NCBI GenBank assembly: GCA_016936555.1
Contig: JAFGXR010000039.1
Span: 17,916 to 81,915 of the forward strand
From: Spirochaetales bacterium
GTDB taxonomy: Bacteria; Spirochaetota; Spirochaetia; DSM-2461
Length of the DNA: 64,000 nt
Direction: 5' to 3'
The notes under the pieces are model-generated. The model was not told the origin of the DNA. It saw only the letters and a program-made list of their open reading frames with translations, and searched no databases. Shown one piece after another: positions 43,695 through 50,543 of the stretch (its first letter is position 1; every line of letters starts with the position of its first letter). Made by a program: the position numbers and the translations under genes.

Positions 43695-44426
43695 ATGAGT
43701 AATTTAATGGTTTTTCTGATCTTCGCGATCGTCAATTTCGCGCTGATCACAATGGCATTCCGTTTCTTTGGTAAACGGGGCATTCAGGCAAATATCGTAT
43801 TGAGCGTTATCGCCGCCAATCTCCAGGTCAATAAGGGAGTGCTTTTCGACTTTGGTGTTTTTCAGCTTGAAGCGACTCTGGGAAACGTCATGTTCGCCGG
43901 AATCTTCCTGGCAACTGATCTCCTCAATGAGAAATACGGATATAAAGAGGCGAGAAATGCTGTTCACATCTCGATTTTTGCAAATCTTTCCTTCGTTCTG
44001 ATCATGTTTATTTCCACTTTGTTCAGAGGGATGGAATACAGCCGGGATTTCAATCAGGCTCTCGATCTGTTTTTTTCAATAAACGGAGGCACTCTGAAGG
44101 CCGTTCTAGTGGGTAATGCGGTCTATTTTATCAGTCAAAGTTTCGATGTTTTTATTTATGCCAGGATCCGAAACTGGAACAGCAGCACAAAAACACTCTG
44201 GCTGCGGAATAACGGCTCGACTTTAGCCTCTCAGCTGGTGGATACCGTCCTGGTGACAATCGGCTTCGCTCTTGTGGGGATATTCCCGATGGATATTGCA
44301 GGCTCGATAATCATTACAACACTAGTGGTCAAATACATTGCCGCGATTCTCGACACGCCTTTTCTCTATCTGATGAATCTTGTGAAATCGGGGGACAGGG
44401 AAGGTGAAGCGGTCTTTTCCTCTTAA
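43695..44426 (+). CDS. yhhQ: Queuosine-precursor transporter, YhhQ/VUT family
   Basis: A 243-residue inner-membrane protein with about six hydrophobic helices and the family's blocks FAGIFLATDLLNEKYGYKEARNAV, FISQSFDVFIYARIRNW and RNNGSTLASQLVDTVL (given in parts). E. coli YhhQ imports preQ0 and preQ1; chlamydial relatives take queuine. The substrate here is unknown but must be a queuosine precursor if the riboswitch call is right. AGGAG lies six bases before the ATG inside the riboswitch tail. A terminator follows directly. Confidence 0.93.
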   Translation: MSNLMVFLIFAIVNFALITMAFRFFGKRGIQANIVLSVIAANLQVNKGVLFDFGVFQLEATLGNVMFAGIFLATDLLNEKYGYKEARNAVHISIFANLSFVLIMFISTLFRGMEYSRDFNQALDLFFSINGGTLKAVLVGNAVYFISQSFDVFIYARIRNWNSSTKTLWLRNNGSTLASQLVDTVLVTIGFALVGIFPMDIAGSIIITTLVVKYIAAILDTPFLYLMNLVKSGDREGEAVFSS

Positions 44427-44432
44427 AAATCA

Positions 44433-44466
44433 ATGAGGGGGGAGGAAACGTCCACCCCCTCATTTC
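44433..44466 (+). terminator. Terminator after the transporter gene
   Basis: Nine-bp stem ATGAGGGGG (44433-44441) / CCCCCTCAT (44455-44463), then TTTC. It separates the gene from converging leuD. Confidence 0.75.
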
Positions 44467-44486
44467 TAATATCCTGCTGCTTTTTT

Positions 44487-45011
44487 TCAGTAGTTTTTAT
44501 CGGCGAAATCGACCCAGCCTCCGGCTTCCACCAGAGATCTGTCAAAATCTGAAATCCCGAAGGACAGCTCTATTGAATCGCTTCCTGAAGAAAAAGTGAA
44601 TTTGCTTCCTTTGAAATCAGTTGTCAGTATCGTTTCTTTTCCGGCGAATGTCCCGAAAAGCAAATCAATCTGCTCTTTTTCAAGAGGAACGGCCATCATG
44701 CCGCAGTTGAACATATTCTGACGGAATATACGTGCGAAATTTTCGGCGATGACGATATGGATATCATTGACTTCAAGAGCCCATGGCGCGTGTTCCCTTG
44801 ATGAACCACATCCGAAGTTTTCTCTTGTCACAATGACCGTTTTTCCCGGAAGATCCTTCGCGGCATCGAAACCATCCATTTTCAAATCTTCAAGGAGATA
44901 GGGCCTGAGGGCTTCCTTGGAAATTTCCGTCAGGTATTTGGCGGGAATTATTTCATCTGTATTAATATCGTTTCTATCGAGAAAGAGGATTTTTCCATTA
45001 AATTCTTTCAT
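44487..45011 (-). CDS. leuD: 3-isopropylmalate dehydratase small subunit-like protein
   Basis: The swivel subunit (174 residues) of a two-chain aconitase-family hydro-lyase. The conserved ENFGCGSSREHAPWAL is present, with NTDEIIPAKYLT near the start and GMMAVPLEKEQI later. Its ATG overlaps the leuC stop. Family members act on isopropylmalate, homoaconitate or dimethylmalate; the short length fits the archaeal/Clostridium-type LeuD. The substrate is inferred. Confidence 0.85.
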   Translation of the reverse strand: MKEFNGKILFLDRNDINTDEIIPAKYLTEISKEALRPYLLEDLKMDGFDAAKDLPGKTVIVTRENFGCGSSREHAPWALEVNDIHIVIAENFARIFRQNMFNCGMMAVPLEKEQIDLLFGTFAGKETILTTDFKGSKFTFSSGSDSIELSFGISDFDRSLVEAGGWVDFADKNY

Positions 45012-46312
45012 CAGTTTTCTCCATCCTGTACCAGGAATGATCTGGGGTCGGTTATATATCCGGCAATTCCGGCAGCGGCTGCAGAGGCGGGACTCATGAG
45101 ATGAACCATTCCGCCTTTGCCCATGCGCCCGTTAAAGTTTCTGTTAGTCGTCGAAGCGCAGACCTCTCCATCTGCGAGAACTCCGTTACTCATTCCCAGA
45201 CAGGCGCCGCAGGTCGGGTTCGTCACACAGAATCCCGCGTCCATAAATATATCGATAAGACCTTCTTTTACGGCGTTTCTGTAAACCTGCGGTGTCGCCG
45301 GCGCCAGGATACCTCTGACGGAGGGATTCAGTTTCCTTCCTTTCAGCACTTCGGCGGCAGCTCTGAGATCTTCAATTCTTCCGTTCGTACAGCTTCCGAT
45401 ATAAATCTGATCGACAGGAGTTTTCTCCATTTCCTTCACTGTTTTAACCTGATCCGGTTTGAAACCGAATGTGGATACAGGTTCAAGTTCGCTGATATCT
45501 ATTTTCAGAATTTTTGAGAAAGCCGCATCATCATCGGATGCCCATCTGACGTAATCCTTCAACGCCTCTTCCTTGGTGGAAAACTCATTGCTGATAAAAG
45601 GCCAGAGGTAATCGACAGTCGTCTTATCGGGAGGGCAGATCCCGCAGGTCCCACCCGCTTCGATGGCCATGTTGCAGAGCGTCATTCTCTCTTCCATGGA
45701 GAGGTCAGATATGACCGAACCGTCGAATTCGATAACATGGTCTGTCGCACCGTTGACACCGAGCCGGGAAATGACATGGAGTATGATGTCTTTGGCGTAA
45801 ACGCCTTTGGCTCTCGTGCCGGTTAATTCCACCTTTAATGTTTCCGGTGATTTGAAGGCACAGACCCCTTTCAGAATTCCAACTTCAAGATCCGTCGTTC
45901 CCACTCCGGCGGCAAAAGCCCCGAAGGCTCCGTGCGTACAGGTATGTGAATCTCCCATAATGATGGTATAACCGGGGCGGACATAACCTTTTTCCGGGAA
46001 TAGAGCGTGGCAGACTCCGTTCTGTCCGACATCAAAAAAATCTTTGATATCCAGATCCCGGGCCCATTCCCGCATGATTTTTGCCTGCTCGGCTGTTTTG
46101 GAATCTTTAGAAGGGGTTACATGGTCGATGACGGCTTTGATTTTATCCTTATCGAACACCCTGTATTTTCCCCGGCTTTTCAGGTCGTTTATGGCGATCG
46201 GTGTTGTAATCTCGTGGCAGAAAACAGCATCCAGTTTTATTACATTGATATCTCCTGAAGGGTTGTCCACCCGGTGGGAATCAAAAATCTTCTGAGCTAT
46301 GGTTTTTCCCAT
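45011..46312 (-). CDS. leuC: 3-isopropylmalate dehydratase large subunit-like protein
   Basis: The [4Fe-4S] catalytic subunit, 433 residues, of the shorter type-2 class. Motifs: GDSHTCTHGAFGAFAAGVGTTDLE (in parts), CGICPPDKTT, YIGSCTNGRIED and NPTCGACLGMSNGVLADGE, which hold the cluster cysteines. In leucine synthesis it isomerises 2- to 3-isopropylmalate. No leuA or leuB is nearby, so a related reaction is possible. It follows the regulator gene by 14 bases. Confidence 0.87.
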   Translation of the reverse strand: MGKTIAQKIFDSHRVDNPSGDINVIKLDAVFCHEITTPIAINDLKSRGKYRVFDKDKIKAVIDHVTPSKDSKTAEQAKIMREWARDLDIKDFFDVGQNGVCHALFPEKGYVRPGYTIIMGDSHTCTHGAFGAFAAGVGTTDLEVGILKGVCAFKSPETLKVELTGTRAKGVYAKDIILHVISRLGVNGATDHVIEFDGSVISDLSMEERMTLCNMAIEAGGTCGICPPDKTTVDYLWPFISNEFSTKEEALKDYVRWASDDDAAFSKILKIDISELEPVSTFGFKPDQVKTVKEMEKTPVDQIYIGSCTNGRIEDLRAAAEVLKGRKLNPSVRGILAPATPQVYRNAVKEGLIDIFMDAGFCVTNPTCGACLGMSNGVLADGEVCASTTNRNFNGRMGKGGMVHLMSPASAAAAGIAGYITDPRSFLVQDGEN

Positions 46313-46326
46313 ATAATCCTCCCAAA

Positions 46327-46914
46327 CTAATCTTTAAAAACACGCGGCGGTGTGATGATCCACAGAGCCTTTAATTTCTCATCTCCCAGATTCCTTAAGA
46401 TATGGGGAATGTCGGAACTGAAGGACAGGCTGTCGCCTTTATTCAGAATATGAGTTTCCGTGCCGTATAAAAGCTCTCCTTTTCCGGAGAGAATAATTCC
46501 GATTTCATCTCCGGGGTGGCCGTATTCTATATCGCCTTTCTGACCGCCCGGTTCAATCTCAATCATCATTGTTTCGACTTCGCAGTTGCCCGTTCCGGTT
46601 TCAGAGTCCAGAATAGAGGCGAGCTGATAATATGTCACATTATTCATAGTCAAACTGTTTCTCTGGGCCTCATGGGTTATTTGCACTTTTCTCTTTTTCT
46701 TGTAGTCTCTGAAAAGATACTCCGGGTCTATGTCCAGAGCGTCCGTAATGGCCATAAGCGTATCGACCGATGGCGAGACTTTATTTCTTTCAATCTGAGA
46801 AACAAGGCTCTCGCTGACATTGGCTTCGGCTCCCACTTCTTTGAGAGTCATTCCCCGTCTTTCTCTGACGAGTCTGATTTTCTCTCCGAAACGGTAATTC
46901 AGATTCTTTGACAT
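46327..46914 (-). CDS. XRE-family regulator with cupin domain
   Basis: A 195-residue transcription factor: helix-turn-helix at about residues 12-66 (LVRERRGMTLKEVGAEANVS, ESLVSQIERNKVSPS) and a cupin sensor at about 115-190 (GHPGDEIGIILSGKGELLYG, LNKGDSLSFSSDIPHILRN). Such proteins sense small molecules through the cupin. It leads the leuCD operon, so it probably controls these genes and itself. AGGAG is eight bases before the ATG. Confidence 0.9.
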   Translation of the reverse strand: MSKNLNYRFGEKIRLVRERRGMTLKEVGAEANVSESLVSQIERNKVSPSVDTLMAITDALDIDPEYLFRDYKKKRKVQITHEAQRNSLTMNNVTYYQLASILDSETGTGNCEVETMMIEIEPGGQKGDIEYGHPGDEIGIILSGKGELLYGTETHILNKGDSLSFSSDIPHILRNLGDEKLKALWIITPPRVFKD

Positions 46915-46933
46915 TACTTAAGCTCCTACAGTA

Positions 46934-46962
46934 TTGTTAAAGTAGTGAAGAGAAAATGTCAA
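46934..46962 (-). promoter_or_regulatory. Promoter of the regulator-leuCD operon
   Basis: Minus strand: consensus TTGACA (46957-46962), 17 bases, TAACAA (46934-46939). The start point falls near the AGGAG of the regulator gene. Confidence 0.6.
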
Positions 46963-47059
46963 ATGGGTTTTTCTCTTTTTTTTTTATATTTTTTGTAACT
47001 TTTAATAGAATCGGTGTTTTTCTTTTTGAAAGCAGCATGAAATTGGCTAATGCAATTAC

Positions 47060-47132
47060 TCCTGGATTTAGATTTTTTATTGTTTGTGGGGTCTTCCGGT
47101 TTTTCCTCCTTTTTCCGGAAGACCCATTTTTT
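47060..47132 (+). ncRNA. Candidate small RNA ending in an orphan terminator
   Basis: A terminator at 47089-47132 has no gene in front of it on the plus strand: the gap back to the divergent regulator (46914) has only short, T-rich frames. A transcript of roughly 70 bases could start near 47060, after a weak TTGAAA at 47024. The 5' end is a guess. Confidence 0.3.
47089..47132 (+). terminator. Strong terminator without an obvious gene
   Basis: Perfect 11-bp stem GGGTCTTCCGG (47089-47099) / CCGGAAGACCC (47115-47125) with a 15-base pyrimidine loop, then A and six T. It lies 47 bases before the ligA start codon but upstream of the ligA promoter. Confidence 0.85.
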
Positions 47133-47144
47133 ATGTTCATTTCG

Positions 47145-47173
47145 TTGCCCCTATAGCGGCTCTCTGCTAAAAT
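47145..47173 (+). promoter_or_regulatory. Promoter of ligA, leaderless arrangement
   Basis: TTGCCC (47145-47150), 17 bases, TAAAAT (47168-47173) with an upstream TG. The start point is expected at about 47180, which is the A of the ligA ATG; the bases between show no ribosome site. Confidence 0.6.
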
Positions 47174-47179
47174 CTCTCC

Positions 47180-49042
47180 ATGACTGAAAATGAAATTGTA
47201 AAAAAACTGACTGAAGCCAGAACGGTATATTACAACAGCGATACTCCGCTGATGACTGACAGCGAGTTCGATGCCCTGGAGGACCGTCTCCGGGAAATCG
47301 ATCCCGGAAACGACTACTTTTCAACTGTCGGAGTCCTGCCGGAAAACGAAAGCGGAGGGGGCAAGATCCGCCATGAGGTACCCATGCTCTCCATGGGTAA
47401 AGCGAAGGATATCAGTCAAATTGAAAAATGGATGAAAAAGCTCTCACTTCCGGAGTCGCAGGTTTATTGTATACAGCCGAAAATTGACGGGCTTTCCGCG
47501 TCGTGCCGCTACAGAGATGGAAAACTTCTCTATGTAGCGACGAGGGGGGACGGGAGGACCGGGCAGGATATCAGCCATATTGCCCGGTATATGACCGATA
47601 TTAAGGAAACAATTTCATTTTCCCATGGGGATATCGAAGTCCGCGGAGAATTGTATCTTCCGAAGGATACCAATTACGATACAAAGGGGAAACCGCTCAG
47701 GAACAATTGTGTCGGTCTTATAAATAGAAAAGAAGGACAGGACGAACTCAGGCATGTGCGCTTTGTGGCTTATCAGATAAGCGATAATACAGTCAGCACA
47801 ACTGAGTCGGAAAAGATCGAAGTTCTCTCAAAAGAGGGGTTTCATACAGTCACCTACAGCCGTGTATCATCCATTGAAGAGATTAAAGACTATTACGACA
47901 GATATATTGATGAAAACCGTGACAAATGGCTTTATGAAACCGATGGTCTGATTGTTGCGGTTGATGATAATTCTCTTCACGATGAGATTGACAGCCGCTG
48001 GGTCGTCGACCATCACCATCATTACGCCATCGCCTTCAAGCCACCCGCCGCCTTCAGAGAAACGGCTTTGAAAGATATCGAATGGCAGGTCAGCCGTCAG
48101 GGGAACGTCGTTCCGGTGGCTCTTTTCGAACCTGTCGTTCTCGGAGGAGCCACCCTTGAAAGAGCGTCTCTGCACAATTTTGCTTTTGTCGAGTCACTGA
48201 TGCTCCGGCAGGGAGATACCCTGGTCATCGAGAGGGCCAATGATGTCATTCCCTATGTGCGTTCCAACAAAAGCAATCGGGAAAGAACGGTCGACCTGTT
48301 CAGCAATTCCCTTCTCCCCGACAACTGCCCCTCCTGCGGAAAAAGGCTTACGGAATCGGGTGTCCATCTTAAATGCGATAATGGTGAATGTCCGGAACAG
48401 CTCATCCAGAAAATCATGTACTGGGTCAGAGAGGCGGAAATCGAACAGGTTTCAATCGGGACGGTCCGGGCTCTGTTCAATTCGGGAAAAATCAGAAAAA
48501 TCCGCGATCTCTACGAATTGACAGAAGAGGATTTTGAAAACCTCGAAGGGTTCGGTGATAAAAAAATTGGCAATTTTATCGAACAGGTTTATAAATCCCG
48601 GGAGTTGACACCGGTTGAGCTGATCAGCCGTCTCGGAATTCCTCTTGTTCAGAAAAAAGCCCTGAAAAAACTCAATATCGCCACGATTGATGATTTTCTC
48701 GCATTTAACGATGAGACCTATGTCATAGGCCAGAATATTATCGAGTGGAAAAATAATCCTGGAAATATGGACTATCTGAATGAACTGATTTCAGTTGTTT
48801 CCCTGAAAGAAGAGAAAACCGGAGAATCAAAAGGGACTGTAGCTTTGACAGGAAAAGGGCCTATGGGCCGAAAGGAACTGGCGGTTCGTCTTGAGGAGAT
48901 GGGGTATGAATTCGTCTCTTCCGTTACGGGGGATACCGATATTCTTATTTGCGAAGACCCTTCTTCGGGTAGTTCCAAATTACAGAAAGCGGTGAAGCTG
49001 GGAGTCAGACTCGTTTCATACGAAGAATTTTTCAGTTTATAA
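47180..49042 (+). CDS. ligA: NAD-dependent DNA ligase, divergent
   Basis: Seals nicks using NAD. Domains in order: Ia NAD-binding (1-60, YYNSDTPLMTDSEFDALEDR), adenylation with catalytic K101 (QPKIDGL), OB fold (RQGNVVPVALFEPVVLGGAT, ERANDVIPYV), Cys4 zinc finger (CPSCG...CDNGECPE), helix-hairpin-helix region (about 430-530) and a BRCT domain (about 545-620). At 620 residues it is shorter than the usual 670. The family's NPRNAAAGSLRQ block is replaced by PLRNNCVGLINRKEG, so the protein is unusual but keeps its catalytic residues. Its 3' end overlaps the converging MATE gene by 11 bases. Confidence 0.93.
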   Translation: MTENEIVKKLTEARTVYYNSDTPLMTDSEFDALEDRLREIDPGNDYFSTVGVLPENESGGGKIRHEVPMLSMGKAKDISQIEKWMKKLSLPESQVYCIQPKIDGLSASCRYRDGKLLYVATRGDGRTGQDISHIARYMTDIKETISFSHGDIEVRGELYLPKDTNYDTKGKPLRNNCVGLINRKEGQDELRHVRFVAYQISDNTVSTTESEKIEVLSKEGFHTVTYSRVSSIEEIKDYYDRYIDENRDKWLYETDGLIVAVDDNSLHDEIDSRWVVDHHHHYAIAFKPPAAFRETALKDIEWQVSRQGNVVPVALFEPVVLGGATLERASLHNFAFVESLMLRQGDTLVIERANDVIPYVRSNKSNRERTVDLFSNSLLPDNCPSCGKRLTESGVHLKCDNGECPEQLIQKIMYWVREAEIEQVSIGTVRALFNSGKIRKIRDLYELTEEDFENLEGFGDKKIGNFIEQVYKSRELTPVELISRLGIPLVQKKALKKLNIATIDDFLAFNDETYVIGQNIIEWKNNPGNMDYLNELISVVSLKEEKTGESKGTVALTGKGPMGRKELAVRLEEMGYEFVSSVTGDTDILICEDPSSGSSKLQKAVKLGVRLVSYEEFFSL

Positions 49043-50405
49043 CGTTTTTCAGCCATTTCCCGGATTTCAGGCGGCTGAAACCGAAACTGAATTTTACGAT
49101 TTCCTCCACTGAAAGAGAGGCGTAAATAATCATCAGAGGCATATGAAAGACCAGGCCGGTGATCAGGGCAGCCGGAACGGCTATGAGCCAGATTCCTCCG
49201 GCTTCCATGTACAGGCTGTATCGTGTGTCTCCGCCGCTTCTCAGAATCCCCACGATCATATGCCAGTTGAATATTTTAAAGGGCATAAAAAAGGCAAGAA
49301 CTCTCAGGATGGAGGTTACACCCTCTCTGGCGTCGGAGGAAATATTGAAGAGGCGGGGAAGAACCGATGAGAGGGGAAAGAGAATCGATCCCATAAGCAG
49401 CCCGAGGAGCGGTGCGAGAATCGCATAGGCATGGGCGTAGTAGACAGCTCTGGATTCTTCTCCCGCCCCGATTCTGTTTCCGACCATAACGGCGCAGGCG
49501 CCGCTTGTTCCGAAGAAAAAAATCATGAAGAGCTTGCTGATCGTGTCGGAAATGGAAAAAGAGGCCAGGGCTTCCGTACTGATCCGGGCGAAAACGAGAT
49601 TGATCGCCGTAATACCGAAAGACCAGAAGATTTCGTTGAGAATCACCGGAATGGATGTCTGGAAGTATTTGCGGATATAGGTCCGGCTAATGTTGACTAA
49701 ATCTCCGGGAGATAGAGCCGAAGGATATTTATTCCTGTAGATGAACAGAAGCAGAACAATCGTTTCCGCTGCCCTGGCTATAGCCGTAGCGATAGCGGCA
49801 CCACGGACTCCCATGGCGGGAAATGGTCCGATTCCGAAAATCAGGAGAAAGTTCAGACCCGTATTGATGGCTATGGATACTCCTGAAACGGCCGTTGTGA
49901 GCTTGACCCGGCCCGTGCTTCTCAGAGAAGCGGCAAAGGAGAATGTTATGGTCGTCGCGAAGTAGCTCGTTCCGACAATACGCAGATAGGAGCTTCCCAG
50001 CCTTATGACCTCAGGGTCCTTGCTGTAGATGGAAAGAATGGCGGCTGGGAAGATTACGGCGCCTGCTGAAAAAATCAGTCCGGCTCCACCGGCGAGAAGG
50101 AGGCTCAGCGATAGAGACTCTTTGAGACCTTTTATATCTTTCGAACCCCAGTACTGACTGGCAAAAACCGAAGCTCCGCTCGTAATCCCGAAAAGAATGA
50201 GAACAAGGAGAAAAAAAATCTGATTGGACAGGGCCACGGCTGCTATTTCCGTCTCTCCCAGACGGCCGATCATAAGAGTGTCGATCATATTCAGACCGGA
50301 CTGAATCAGGTTCTGCAGGGCTATCGGCAGGGCAATGGAAAGCATAGACCGGAAAAAGAGCGTATCTCGGGTAATCTGTCGTATCAGTTGTTTCAGGTAT
50401 TCCAT
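49032..50405 (-). CDS. MATE-family multidrug exporter
   Basis: An inner-membrane drug/cation antiporter of about 457 residues with twelve hydrophobic segments. Family blocks: ALPIALQNLIQSGLNMIDT in TM1 and FFGTSGACAVMVGNRIGAGE in TM7, plus a repeat of the two-bundle design. The start is uncertain: ATG 50405 gives a conventional N-terminus with AGAAG close by, whereas in-frame starts at 50423 and 50447 would add polar residues. It sits alone; its substrate cannot be predicted. Confidence 0.87.
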   Translation of the reverse strand: MEYLKQLIRQITRDTLFFRSMLSIALPIALQNLIQSGLNMIDTLMIGRLGETEIAAVALSNQIFFLLVLILFGITSGASVFASQYWGSKDIKGLKESLSLSLLLAGGAGLIFSAGAVIFPAAILSIYSKDPEVIRLGSSYLRIVGTSYFATTITFSFAASLRSTGRVKLTTAVSGVSIAINTGLNFLLIFGIGPFPAMGVRGAAIATAIARAAETIVLLLFIYRNKYPSALSPGDLVNISRTYIRKYFQTSIPVILNEIFWSFGITAINLVFARISTEALASFSISDTISKLFMIFFFGTSGACAVMVGNRIGAGEESRAVYYAHAYAILAPLLGLLMGSILFPLSSVLPRLFNISSDAREGVTSILRVLAFFMPFKIFNWHMIVGILRSGGDTRYSLYMEAGGIWLIAVPAALITGLVFHMPLMIIYASLSVEEIVKFSFGFSRLKSGKWLKNVIN

Positions 50406-50543
50406 ATGACTTCTGCTGAACATAGAACTTTGAGTATGGCTTGTCAAGGGAACAATCAGTTATAAAGAAACTGTTATCTCTTGCCAAAAAGGCTCCTTCG
50501 GGATATATTCCGAGTAGAGAATAATAAAGTTAAGGGAGACTAA

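Noticed and set aside
46937..47156. Two short frames (both strands) in the T-rich gap before ligA
   Set aside because: Composition reflects the poly-T tract; one runs over the terminator hairpin and neither has a ribosome site.
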